From the NCBI RefSeq assembly GCF_020164455.1, contig NZ_JAIQWW010000029.1, forward strand, positions 1-55,846: a stretch of DNA of 55,846 bases. The letters run 5' to 3'. Below, in pieces: positions 9,330 through 17,575 of this stretch. Made by a program: the position numbers and the translations under genes. The notes below the pieces were generated by a model. That model saw nothing but the letters and a program-made list of their open reading frames with translations. It was not told the origin of the DNA and made no database searches. The first letter of the stretch is position 1; every line of letters starts with the position of its first letter. The DNA is from Phyllobacterium chamaecytisi (GTDB lineage: Bacteria; Pseudomonadota; Alphaproteobacteria; Rhizobiales; Rhizobiaceae).

Positions 9330-9662
9330 ATGCAAAACCCTAGTGAACAAATACGAGATCCGCTGCTGATCGCCGAAAGCTGGATGGCCGAAGGCCGCGA
9401 CGTGGCGATTGCTACTGTCGTCGAAACCTGGGGATCGGCACCACGCCCCGTCGGCAGCCATCTTGTGATCGACGAGGCGGGCAATTTCGAGGGTTCGGTT
9501 TCTGGCGGGTGCGTTGAGGGTTCGGTCATTGCCGAAGCCATGGATGTGATCAGCCAGGGCACCCCGCGCATGCTCGAGTTCGGTGTCGCCGACGAAACTG
9601 CCTGGCAGGTCGGTCTGTCCTGCGGCGGACGTATCAAAGTCTATGTCGAACGGCTGGGTTGA
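9330..9662 (+). CDS. XdhC/CoxI N-terminal domain protein
   Basis: 110 aa, starting at the ATG at 9330 (a TTG at 9312 is an alternative; neither has a strong ribosome site). It carries only the first half of an XdhC protein. TVVETWGSAPRPVGSHL and the conserved Cys in SGGCVEG, plus GLSCGGRI near the end, are the family landmarks. XdhC-type proteins bind molybdenum cofactor and help insert it, often after sulfuration, into xanthine dehydrogenase-family enzymes. The Rossmann half is encoded by the next gene, with its frame starting 3 bases after this stop. Confidence 0.88.
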   Translation: MQNPSEQIRDPLLIAESWMAEGRDVAIATVVETWGSAPRPVGSHLVIDEAGNFEGSVSGGCVEGSVIAEAMDVISQGTPRMLEFGVADETAWQVGLSCGGRIKVYVERLG

Positions 9663-9664
9663 GC

Positions 9665-10378
9665 ATGGATCCCTATTGTCTGAAGAAACTCAATGCAGAA
9701 CGGCAAGCCCGCCGTGCGGCATTGTTGCTGACCGATCTTGGCGACGGGCGTGACCGCGTGATCAAGGAGGGCGATCCGGTTGCCGGTCTGCTCGGCGATG
9801 CAGTTAAGCAGGCGTTCCTGTCTGGAAGATCTAGCGTCGCTGAGATTGAGGGCCGGGCGTTCTTTCTGAACGTCCACGTGCCGCCACCACGTCTGGTGGT
9901 GATTGGCGCTGTGCACATCAGCCAGGCCTTGGCGCCGATGGCAAAGATTGCTGGATACGATATGGAAATCGTCGATCCGCGTACGGCGTTTGCCACGCCG
10001 GAGCGCTTCCCGGATATCAAACTCTTTGCAGAATGGCCGCAGGATATACTCGAGCAGCGACCACTTGATCCCTATACGGCGGTTGCTGTCGTCACGCATG
10101 ACCCGAAAATCGATGATCAGGCGCTGGAGCGGGCTCTAAAAGCTGGATGCTTTTACGTCGGCGCGCTGGGCAGCCGCAAGACGCATGCAAAGCGTGTCGA
10201 GCGGCTCAAGGTGCTGGGGTTCAGCGAGGATGAAATCGCTTTGATTCATTCGCCTATCGGCCTTGATATCGGTGCTGCCAGTCCCGCTGAGATCGCCGTT
10301 GCAGTTATGGCCGAGGTGATCAAGGCATTTCGCGCGAGAGGACTCCAAACCGCGCGGCATCTGGAAAAGACAGCATGA
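9665..10378 (+). CDS. XdhC Rossmann-domain protein
   Basis: 237 aa from the ATG at 9665 (a TTG at 9659 overlaps the previous stop). It corresponds to the second half of XdhC: LVVIGAVHISQALAPMA is the nucleotide-type beta-alpha-beta turn, followed by VDPRTAFATPERFP, VVTHDPKIDDQAL and GALGSRKTHAKR, all typical of the XdhC_C domain. With the upstream gene it probably forms a two-subunit XdhC, a split arrangement known in alphaproteobacterial cox-like clusters. The stop overlaps the start of the MoeA-MobA fusion (ATGA). Confidence 0.9.
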   Translation: MDPYCLKKLNAERQARRAALLLTDLGDGRDRVIKEGDPVAGLLGDAVKQAFLSGRSSVAEIEGRAFFLNVHVPPPRLVVIGAVHISQALAPMAKIAGYDMEIVDPRTAFATPERFPDIKLFAEWPQDILEQRPLDPYTAVAVVTHDPKIDDQALERALKAGCFYVGALGSRKTHAKRVERLKVLGFSEDEIALIHSPIGLDIGAASPAEIAVAVMAEVIKAFRARGLQTARHLEKTA

Positions 10379-11994
10379 TCTTTGGTGAAATTCCTCTCAA
10401 GGACGCGCTTGGCGCGATTCTTGCGCACTCGACCCATACAGCGAACCTGAAGCTGAAAAAGGGACATGTCCTCAACGAACATGACCTTCGGCAATTGCGC
10501 GAAGCAGGCGTGACCCACGTCATTGCAGCGCGCTTGCAAGACGCTGATCTCGAAGAGAACGAAGCGGCCAAACAAATAACTGCAGCATTGAGATGGTCGG
10601 GCGTGCGGGCGGGGCCAGCATCGACCGGCCGGGTCAATTGCTATGCCGAAACGGCGGGGCTTTTTACGGTGGACGCTGACTTGATCAATGCCATCAACGC
10701 GGTCGATCCTTCCGTGACGATCGCCACGTTGAAAGCGTTCGACAGGGTCGAGCCGCAGCAGATGGTTGCGACCATCAAGATCATTCCTTTTGCAGTTCCT
10801 GTGTCTGTAGTTGACAGAATCACGGAGTTGGCACGTGGTCGCACGACCTTTGCCGTGCGAGGCTTTGCAGGCTCGCGAATTGGCTTGATCCAGACGACGC
10901 TGCCTTCAATCAAGCCGACAGTGCTCGACAAGACGCGCCGTGTCATCGAAGCACGGATTGCAGCCAACCATGGAGTTGTGACATCCGAACTGCGCCCACC
11001 CCATGCGAGCAAACCGCTGGCGGAAGCGATACGCAAATTGCAGAAAGCAAATGACTTCGTCGTCGTCTTTGGCGCTTCCGCTGTGGTCGATCAGGACGAT
11101 ATCGTTCCCGCGGCAATCAGGGCGGCAGGCGGAGCTGTTAGTCATATCGGCATGCCGGTCGATCCGGGAAATCTGCTGATCCTCGGCGAACTTGATGAAA
11201 AACCCTTGATCGGCGCTCCCGGTTGCGCGAGGAGCCCCAAGGAAAACGGCTTTGATTGGGTGCTCGACCGGCTGATGGCGAATGTGCCTGTGACCAAGGC
11301 AGACATCGTCGGAATGGGCGTCGGGGGCTTGTTGATGGAAATTCCAACGCGGCCGCAGCCGCGCGATCCACGCCCGTCGGCAGCTCGGCCCGATGTTGCA
11401 ATCGCGTTGCTCGCTGCCGGTCAGTCGACCCGCATGATGGGGCCGAACAAATTGCTGGCCACTTTCGATGATGTACCGCTGATACGCCGCTCCGCACAGA
11501 CTGCGATCCAGGCGGGTGGGCGTCCTGTCGTCGCCGTACTCGGACATATGGCAGAGCAATGCAGCGCGGCGCTGGATGGGCTCAACGTGGTGATCGCCCT
11601 CAACAAGGACTACGCCAGCGGGCTGGCCTCATCGCTGCAAACCGCGATCAGGAACGTGCCATCGTCGTCCGATGGCGTCATGATGCTCCTGGCCGACATG
11701 CCTGCTCTGTCCGCGACTGATCTGCAGGCTATGATCAGGCGTTTTCAAAGCGCCGGCGGTCAATCCGTCGTGAGGGCGACTTTCGAGGGCAAACGCGGCA
11801 ATCCGGTGATCCTGCCGCGCATCTTGTTCAACGAAGTGTTCAGTCTGGCGGGTGACGTTGGTGCACGTCATTTGATCGAGCGTGGAGATATTCCTGTCAT
11901 CGATGTGGAGCTTGGCGAGGCGGCTGCCCTTGACGTCGATACGCCGGATATGCTGCATCGCGCGGGTGGTACTATTACCGAGCCCATCCGATAG
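10375..11994 (+). CDS. Molybdopterin-binding/MobA-like nucleotidyltransferase fusion
   Basis: 539 aa. Residues 1 to about 335 resemble the MoeA-type molybdopterin-binding region (start FGEIPLKDALGAILAHS, then FVVVFGASAVVDQDDIVP and the GMPVDPGNLL loop). Residues about 345-539 form a MobA-like NTP transferase: IALLAAGQSTRMMGPNKLLA is the nucleotide loop, LLADMPAL holds the Mg-binding Asp, and GKRGNPVILP is the downstream motif. Such fusions finish the molybdenum cofactor, probably as the cytosine dinucleotide used by xanthine dehydrogenase-family enzymes (inference from the MocA family). Last core gene of the maturation set. Confidence 0.92.
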   Translation: MIFGEIPLKDALGAILAHSTHTANLKLKKGHVLNEHDLRQLREAGVTHVIAARLQDADLEENEAAKQITAALRWSGVRAGPASTGRVNCYAETAGLFTVDADLINAINAVDPSVTIATLKAFDRVEPQQMVATIKIIPFAVPVSVVDRITELARGRTTFAVRGFAGSRIGLIQTTLPSIKPTVLDKTRRVIEARIAANHGVVTSELRPPHASKPLAEAIRKLQKANDFVVVFGASAVVDQDDIVPAAIRAAGGAVSHIGMPVDPGNLLILGELDEKPLIGAPGCARSPKENGFDWVLDRLMANVPVTKADIVGMGVGGLLMEIPTRPQPRDPRPSAARPDVAIALLAAGQSTRMMGPNKLLATFDDVPLIRRSAQTAIQAGGRPVVAVLGHMAEQCSAALDGLNVVIALNKDYASGLASSLQTAIRNVPSSSDGVMMLLADMPALSATDLQAMIRRFQSAGGQSVVRATFEGKRGNPVILPRILFNEVFSLAGDVGARHLIERGDIPVIDVELGEAAALDVDTPDMLHRAGGTITEPIR

Positions 11995-12003
11995 GAAATT
12001 CGC

Positions 12004-12879
12004 TTGATCAGGTCCCTTATTCTCGGCGCACTGGCTTTGGTTTGCCTTTCGAGCCCCGCGGCGGCATTGCAGCTCGAACCCTACAAAGATGATCTCTTCG
12101 CCTATCCGGGTATTCTGAAGACCGGCGACGGTGGTGACTATGTCGTGGTCGATTATAACGAAATGCGGGACATAAACGGTCGCGATCAGGTGCCGGAACG
12201 ACGCGTCAAACAGAACTACATCTCACTTCAGCCGAAACGTTCGCAAAAGGACCTTGTCGTTACTACAGACAAGGGACCGCTAAAGCTCATGGCGGTGGGG
12301 AAACTTTCAGGCGCGTCTGTCATTACCATTTATCTGCACGGCCAGGGTGGCAATCGCCAGCAAGGCATGAACGACTTCACATTCGGCGGCAACTTCAATC
12401 GGCTGAAAAACCTGATGGATCGCAATGGAGGACTCTATATCACACCAGAATTTAGTGACTTCGGAGACAAGGGCGAAAGCGAAGTTGCGGGTGTGATAGA
12501 TTATTTCAAGGCGCAATCGCCACAAGCAAAACTCTTCGTCGCTTGTGGATCGATGGGCGGCTCATTATGCTGGAAGCTGGCGCAGGATGCCGAAACTTCC
12601 AGGAACATCTCAGGCCTGATCATTCTCGGATCGCGATGGGATGAGCACTTCATCGGATCTGCTCCGTTCAAACGTCGCGTGCCGGTCTTCTTCGGCCATG
12701 GCAGTCGTGATCCGGTTTTTGCTGTCGAAAAGCAGCAGGCGTTCTACCAGAAGATACGGACATCGGCACCGGGGTATCCCGCGCGGTTTCATCGATTTGA
12801 GAGCGGCAATCACGGCACGCCAATCCGTATGACAGACTGGCGCGGCGTACTCAACTGGATGCTGTCAGCCTCCCGCTGA
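12004..12879 (+). CDS. Exported alpha/beta hydrolase
   Basis: 291 aa from a TTG start at 12004; AGGAAA sits 7 bases upstream and no better start exists. A Sec signal peptide ends near PAAAL. The nucleophile elbow is CGSMGGSLCW, and VFFGHGSRDPVF and the late His in GNHGTPIRMTDW fit the acid and base of the triad. The oxyanion region is IYLHGQGGN. It follows the MoeA-MobA gene by 9 bases and may be in the same transcript, but an exported esterase has no obvious place in cofactor maturation. The substrate is unknown. Confidence 0.8.
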   Translation: MIRSLILGALALVCLSSPAAALQLEPYKDDLFAYPGILKTGDGGDYVVVDYNEMRDINGRDQVPERRVKQNYISLQPKRSQKDLVVTTDKGPLKLMAVGKLSGASVITIYLHGQGGNRQQGMNDFTFGGNFNRLKNLMDRNGGLYITPEFSDFGDKGESEVAGVIDYFKAQSPQAKLFVACGSMGGSLCWKLAQDAETSRNISGLIILGSRWDEHFIGSAPFKRRVPVFFGHGSRDPVFAVEKQQAFYQKIRTSAPGYPARFHRFESGNHGTPIRMTDWRGVLNWMLSASR

Positions 12880-13003
12880 CGTACTGGGATGGACTTGTGG
12901 CAATAAAGTCCCATTGTGGCAGTTGTGCCACTAGACAAATGACAAAAACCGAATAGTTTCCGGCCTATATCCAATCCTGCGATAAGACTTTGCGGAGAGA
13001 ACC

Positions 13004-13426
13004 ATGCGCCTGCCTACCGATATTTTAAGCCGGATTGCCCCTTTGGCAGTCCTTATTCCACTGGCAGCATGTTCTACGACCGGGGCACCCAGCATGATGC
13101 CGACCATGCCGACTTTTGCGCCCGTGCGTCCACCGGTGAACGCTGCTCTCGCTCAACCGTGCATTGCTGCAGCATCTTCCAAATATTTCATGGGCGAAAG
13201 CAACATCAAGGCCGTCGACGCCGAACCAATGGGTGGCGGCGTAAACCAGGTGCGTTTGAAGGTCGATATTCGCGATGCAATGTGCACCGTTACCGACAAG
13301 GGTAAAGTGCGCTCTGTCGTCGACACAATGCCAAAGAGCGCCGATCAGCTCGCTGCCGAAGAGGCCGCGGCGAGGAAGGCGGCTGGCGAGCCGGCGCCAG
13401 TCAAGAAATCCAAGAAAAGTAGCTGA
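13004..13426 (+). CDS. Small lipoprotein
   Basis: 140 aa. The signal peptide ends in a lipobox (IPLAAC, Cys at about residue 23), so the mature protein should be lipid-anchored, facing the periplasm. A Pro/Met-rich linker follows (APSMMPTMPTFAP), then a compact domain with two cysteines (QPCIAA and AMCTVTDKG) and a Lys-rich tail (KKSKKSS). No family is recognised beyond conserved hypothetical of Hyphomicrobiales. AGAG lies ahead of the ATG. It ends 20 bases before a strong bidirectional hairpin. Confidence 0.8.
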   Translation: MRLPTDILSRIAPLAVLIPLAACSTTGAPSMMPTMPTFAPVRPPVNAALAQPCIAAASSKYFMGESNIKAVDAEPMGGGVNQVRLKVDIRDAMCTVTDKGKVRSVVDTMPKSADQLAAEEAAARKAAGEPAPVKKSKKSS

Positions 13427-13446
13427 CATCGTATCCAGCTAGACTG

Positions 13447-13474
13447 AACGGCGCGGTCAAAACCGCGCCGTTTT
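13447..13474. terminator. Intrinsic terminator between convergent genes
   Basis: An 11-bp perfect stem (AACGGCGCGGT with ACCGCGCCGTT), loop CAAA, then TTTT on the plus strand; A-rich bases on the left arm give a similar tail on the minus strand. It ends the lipoprotein transcript and touches the stop of the convergent lipid kinase gene, so it probably serves both. Confidence 0.85.
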
Positions 13475-14385
13475 CATATGGAAAGTGTGTCTTGAGGGAC
13501 AAGAACCTGAAGTTCTCCCGCATGAATGACAATTTTGACGTTTCGCGCGAGCGGGATCAACTCACCGTCGATAGTTGCTTTTGCGCTGCGCCGCAGGTGC
13601 GGAAAGTGCAACTCAACTTCCTTCGCAAGAATTTCATCGACGTCCGGATTGCGGCGCCACGACCCGGTCAGAACGCTGAACGCCAACTTTACTATAGTGC
13701 CAGGGGTTAGGCCTCCGGCAACGTAGACGCCCAATTCGCCGTGGTCGACGTTGTCAGGTACCGGTAAAACGCCGCTACCATAAGGATTATTCGAAATCGA
13801 GATAGCGGAAACGGTTCGTTCTGTCGGGGTGCCGTCGATGACCATGCGCACGGCGAAGCGCGGCGGGTTGCCCATGGCTTTGGCGAATGCGCGGATGCTT
13901 GCAAGACGCTTACCCCAGCGGGAGCGATACTCCAAGGTGTTGCGAAGCTTGATCATCTGCGGCTGGAAACCAATCGAAAACTGATGAACAAAGCTTTCCT
14001 CATTGGCAGTGGAAATGTCGACCGCCTGAATGGTGCCGCTGGCGAGGCTTTCCAAGGCTGCATTGAGGTCCAGCGGAATTTTCAAGGCCCGTGCAAAGAG
14101 GTTCATGGTTCCAGCGGGAAGTACAGCGAGCGGCACCTTGGCTTTCCAGGCAACATCAGCGGCGGCCGAAATCGTGCCGTCGCCGCCTCCTGCCATCAGA
14201 ACGTGCTCGCCCGCTTCGGCCGCAACTTTTTGCAACGCCCTCACAATGCTTTTGCCAGCTACAATCTCGCTCTCAAACGTATGGCCATGCTTTTCAAAAA
14301 TTTCCTTGGCTGTTTCAGCGAACAACTTGATATCCATGGTGCGAAACGTACCGCCATCGCGGTTGAAAACAGCATGGATTTTCAT
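13474..14385 (-). CDS. Diacylglycerol/lipid kinase family protein
   Basis: 303 aa. Members of the YegS/DgkB family phosphorylate lipid hydroxyls such as diacylglycerol at the inner membrane face. The ATP-binding glycine motif is GGGDGTISAAADVAWK, followed by LAVLPAGTMNLFARALKI, where the family pattern is P-x-G-T-x-N. The N-terminal NRDGGTFR and the C-terminal ISISNNPYGSG fit the two-domain fold. The ATG at 14385 is the first in frame. The adjacent upstream gene (glycoamylase domain) is on the same strand 71 bases away. Confidence 0.9.
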   Translation of the reverse strand: MKIHAVFNRDGGTFRTMDIKLFAETAKEIFEKHGHTFESEIVAGKSIVRALQKVAAEAGEHVLMAGGGDGTISAAADVAWKAKVPLAVLPAGTMNLFARALKIPLDLNAALESLASGTIQAVDISTANEESFVHQFSIGFQPQMIKLRNTLEYRSRWGKRLASIRAFAKAMGNPPRFAVRMVIDGTPTERTVSAISISNNPYGSGVLPVPDNVDHGELGVYVAGGLTPGTIVKLAFSVLTGSWRRNPDVDEILAKEVELHFPHLRRSAKATIDGELIPLARNVKIVIHAGELQVLVPQDTLSI

Positions 14386-14456
14386 GTTTGATCCTTGATT
14401 GGGAGGACGCGGAGTTCGATCAGAAGATGATCAATTGCCCTGAGAGAAGCAATGCC

Positions 14457-15812
14457 TCAACCGTTGTTTGGTTCCCGTGGTCCGCCCAGATGAGGGCTTG
14501 CAAAGCCAAGGTTTTGGAGAGAATTCTGGATTTCCGGAGCGCTCATGAAGAGCTTCCACAGTAGGCCGCTTCTGTGGTTTTCGATCATGGCGATGGTAGG
14601 GCCCTGGTCTATCGCGAGGTAGGTTCTGGCAAACCATTTTCTGGAAGGCGAAAACGCATCGACGAAGCCAAACCTGCCGTTCACCTTGCCATGGGGGAGT
14701 GTCAGGAAATGGCGCAAGGCGCGCATCGAGAATTCTGGTACGTAGGGCAGGCTGCTGAGAGCGGCAGTGGGCGCAATCAAACCGAAATCTGAACCGGGCG
14801 AACTTACCCTGTAGCCTCTCGGACCGTGACTGGAAGATAGGCCCCAGCAATCTTGACCATAGCCGATATAGCCATGTGGATTGTGAACGCTGTGCAGGTA
14901 GTTGATTTCCGCGTGGCTGCAATTTTGCAACCAGTAATCGGCGTATTGGTCTGTAAGCCCACGCGGATCCAGGCCGCAGAAAGAATAGTGCGCAAAGAAC
15001 ATGGGGCCGCCAAAGTCCGGGCCGAGTGGCAACCTGACGCCATAATAGTGTCGCCCATTGACGAAGGCGCCATCTGACGCAAAACCTTCATGATAAATCT
15101 CTGGATCGATGCCATGGTCAGGGGAGGCGGCAGCCAGAATGTAAGTGATCAACGCTTCGTTCCAGCCCCGGATCGGCACATTGCGGGCCCAACCAAATTT
15201 TGGACTGTGGTGCCAGTAGAGAACCTTTTCCCCCGGTTTGATGTGGGAATCCCACTGGACCGATCGCCACAGCCGATTGATCCTGTCACGCATGGCGGTG
15301 TCTTTGGGGCCGTTGGAGGCAAAATATTGTCGGACACAAATCAGTCCTTGAACGAGAAGCGACGTTTCAACCAGGTCACCACCATCATCCAAGCGGGTAA
15401 AGGGTACGGTCGTGCCATCCACACCATTGATGAAGTGCGGAAAGACGCCTCGATAGCGTTTCGTGCGTTCGAGCACCGACAGCATCTTTTCAATACGGAC
15501 CTGTGCCTCATCGCGTGTAATCCAGCCGCGCTCAACGGCAACGAGGATAGCCATGAAACCGAAGCCGGATCCGCCAATAGCGACGAGGTCATTAGTTGGA
15601 TCGGACGTCCGGCTGGAGCGGTCGCGCGCGAGACCGCTTTGCGGATGAGCGCCTTCCCAGAAATAGCGGAAACTCGCCCGCTGGACTTGTTCCAGCAGGA
15701 AATCATCGCTGTCGTCCGCATGTAACGGATTTCGCAAATCAAGTCTCTGATGCATGGGAAAGGTCGGAATCCTTGTTGAGGGCTTTATGCCGCTGCCTAT
15801 GACAGGTTGCAT
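14457..15812 (-). CDS. Glycoamylase-domain protein (GH144-related beta-1,2-glucanase type)
   Basis: 451 aa in the longest frame; the ATG at 15755 (MHQRLDLRNPL) would give 432 aa and fits the family better, but neither start has a clear ribosome site. Landmarks of the Pfam glycoamylase domain are QRASFRYFWEGAHPQSGLARDR near the start, GGSGFGFMAILVAVERGWI, FPHFINGVDG, GDLVETSLLVQGL and W-rich segments to DFGLIAPTAALSSLPYVPE. The (alpha/alpha)6-barrel family includes endo-beta-1,2-glucanases of GH144 and domains of cyclic glucan synthases. A role on cyclic beta-1,2-glucan is plausible for a rhizobial relative (inference). No signal peptide is evident. Confidence 0.82.
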   Translation of the reverse strand: MQPVIGSGIKPSTRIPTFPMHQRLDLRNPLHADDSDDFLLEQVQRASFRYFWEGAHPQSGLARDRSSRTSDPTNDLVAIGGSGFGFMAILVAVERGWITRDEAQVRIEKMLSVLERTKRYRGVFPHFINGVDGTTVPFTRLDDGGDLVETSLLVQGLICVRQYFASNGPKDTAMRDRINRLWRSVQWDSHIKPGEKVLYWHHSPKFGWARNVPIRGWNEALITYILAAASPDHGIDPEIYHEGFASDGAFVNGRHYYGVRLPLGPDFGGPMFFAHYSFCGLDPRGLTDQYADYWLQNCSHAEINYLHSVHNPHGYIGYGQDCWGLSSSHGPRGYRVSSPGSDFGLIAPTAALSSLPYVPEFSMRALRHFLTLPHGKVNGRFGFVDAFSPSRKWFARTYLAIDQGPTIAMIENHRSGLLWKLFMSAPEIQNSLQNLGFASPHLGGPREPNNG

Positions 15813-15909
15813 TGGCGATTTGTCTGATCTCTATAACACCTAGTATGTGTCATGCTGTCTGAGAAGACTGAGATGAAGGTCAGCCAATTAATTCGAGGTG
15901 AGAATAAGA

Positions 15910-16605
15910 ATGCATCAGAATGAATTTGTTTTCGAGCCACTTCCGCAACCGTCCTTGCCGGTTATCGGCTCTGATAAGCTGTTTCCGGTTCATAGGATTT
16001 ATTGCGTCGGGCGGAATTATGCCGATCACGCCATCGAGATGGGACATGATCCTGACCGCGAGCCGCCGTTTTTCTTCCAAAAAAATCCGGATTGCCTTCT
16101 CACTGGTGGCAGCGATTTCCCCTATCCGTCCGCGACAAAGGATGTCCATTTCGAAATGGAAATGGTTGTTGCGCTCGGAAGGGGTGGCTCCGACATTGCC
16201 ACTGAAAATGCGCTCGATCATGTATTTGGCTATGCAGTTGGTCTCGACATGACTCGCCGCGATCTGCAAGGGGAAGCCAAGAAACTTGGCCGTCCTTGGG
16301 AAGTTGGAAAGGCATTCGAAGCGTCTGCGCCCTGTTCGGCTGTCGTGCCTGCCACACACATCGGTCATCCGGCCAAGGGTGCTGTCTGGTTGAAAGTCAA
16401 CGGAGCTGAACGACAGCGTGGCGACCTGGATCAAATGATTTGGAAAGTGCCGGAGACGATCGGCTATCTCTCGACACTGTTTACGCTGCAGGCCGGTGAT
16501 CTCATCTATACGGGCACTCCAGCTGGCGTGGGCGCTATCTTACCTGGCGACGAAATGATCGGAGGTGTGGACGGAATTGGCGAAATTCGCGTACGTGTTG
16601 TCTGA
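15910..16605 (+). CDS. Fumarylacetoacetate hydrolase family protein
   Basis: 231 aa from the ATG at 15910 with GAGGTGAG upstream; a GTG at 15898 lies inside that ribosome site. The fold's landmarks are present: RIYCVGRNYADHAIEMG, the metal-binding pair of Glu residues in DVHFEMEMVVALG, the Asp in GLDMTRRDLQ, and the C-terminal GDLIYTGTPAGVGAILPGD. Enzymes of this family cleave C-C bonds in acylpyruvates or decarboxylate oxaloacetate; the short form resembles FAHD1/YcgM-like acylpyruvases. It stands alone, so no pathway is implied. Confidence 0.93.
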   Translation: MHQNEFVFEPLPQPSLPVIGSDKLFPVHRIYCVGRNYADHAIEMGHDPDREPPFFFQKNPDCLLTGGSDFPYPSATKDVHFEMEMVVALGRGGSDIATENALDHVFGYAVGLDMTRRDLQGEAKKLGRPWEVGKAFEASAPCSAVVPATHIGHPAKGAVWLKVNGAERQRGDLDQMIWKVPETIGYLSTLFTLQAGDLIYTGTPAGVGAILPGDEMIGGVDGIGEIRVRVV

Positions 16606-16908
16606 CGCCGATGTTTTGTCAACGAAATGTAACAGTTGCTTCTGCCAATCAGCAAAAACAGGCAAAATAAATTTTCCCGTATTATTTTCGGAAAAGGCCG
16701 TAAATATTCCAACAAATAATTCGGTTATGGCTGAGAAATGGATGTTTCCGCGGGGATTCCCTGCTGTTGATTTCAACTGCAGTGGTAGTGTGTCGGCTAA
16801 GTATAAAAAGCTCAAAATTCTGTGAAAGACCTGCGTATTGTCTTTGCTGAAAAATGCTCTATTGAGGAACTTCCTTAGTCATAATTCTGTCACTTAAAGT
16901 CACGCTTC
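16606..16908. other. Gene-free AT-rich stretch
   Basis: About 300 bases with no convincing gene. Open frames on both strands here have no ribosome site and no recognisable protein features. The DNA is AT-rich compared with its neighbours and probably contains the promoter of the gene at 16909. Confidence 0.5.
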
Positions 16909-17388
16909 ATGAACCACCGCATTCTTTTTGGCTCCTATCCAATCCCGCGTTTCGCGGGGATTGTCAGCCATAATTTTGTTGTCTGGACCGATGACACCGG
17001 CAGGCCACTCTACGAAATCAATGGCGGTGCCGCCCATGCGGATGGCAGTTTCAACTATTGCGCCATTCGCGGCCCCCTGACTGCCGTTGTCACTGATTAT
17101 GCTAAACGCGACCTCGTATATTGTCCTGAATTCTATGTGCGGCCTGCGTCGCGCACGACGCTGCTTCTGGAAGGTAGCGTTTCCTCGATTGCCGCGCGTT
17201 GGCGTACAGCAGTGGATGTTGCCGAGCGAATCCGGCTGTCCAAGCTGCGTTATTCTTTTCTCATTCAAAACAGCAATTCTGTTGCGACAGCCATTGCTGA
17301 AGGCATGGGACTAAAACCGCCATCGGCCGCCCTGGGTCGTGTCAAAGCACCGGGAAGCCATCGCCACCTGGTCTTGGATGCAGCTTAA
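16909..17388 (+). CDS. Conserved hypothetical protein, possible permuted papain-like fold
   Basis: 159 aa, not recognised with certainty. It has a His in ISHNFVVWTDDTGR near residue 20 and a late NSNSVATAIAEGMG. The order His first, then an N-x-N/S-type helix, resembles DUF3750 and other circularly permuted NlpC/P60 proteins (DUF3750 has an NSNT-type motif), with Ser where an active enzyme would have Cys; this is inference from pattern only. No signal peptide is present. The ATG at 16909 lacks a clear ribosome site. Confidence 0.6.
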   Translation: MNHRILFGSYPIPRFAGIVSHNFVVWTDDTGRPLYEINGGAAHADGSFNYCAIRGPLTAVVTDYAKRDLVYCPEFYVRPASRTTLLLEGSVSSIAARWRTAVDVAERIRLSKLRYSFLIQNSNSVATAIAEGMGLKPPSAALGRVKAPGSHRHLVLDAA

Positions 17389-17575
17389 GTCGAATCGACC
17401 CTATCACCAGTATTCAAATAACAGGTCCAACGTGTTTAACCGGCGTTGATGCGGGTGTTGTTTAATTTGCCTTTTCTCGGCTCAATCCCGCCATTATTGC
17501 AGGGCTAATGACGCCGTCACAATTTCATGGTGAAATCAAAATTACTTTAATCCGTTTCTGGCTCCGGAACCCCTT

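Noticed and set aside
14431..14922. 163-codon minus frame inside the glycoamylase-domain gene
   Set aside because: Fully contained in another frame of a recognisable gene; no domain of its own.
16565..16825. 86-codon plus frame after the FAH gene
   Set aside because: Starts inside the FAH gene in another frame, has no ribosome site and ends in AT-rich DNA without protein features.
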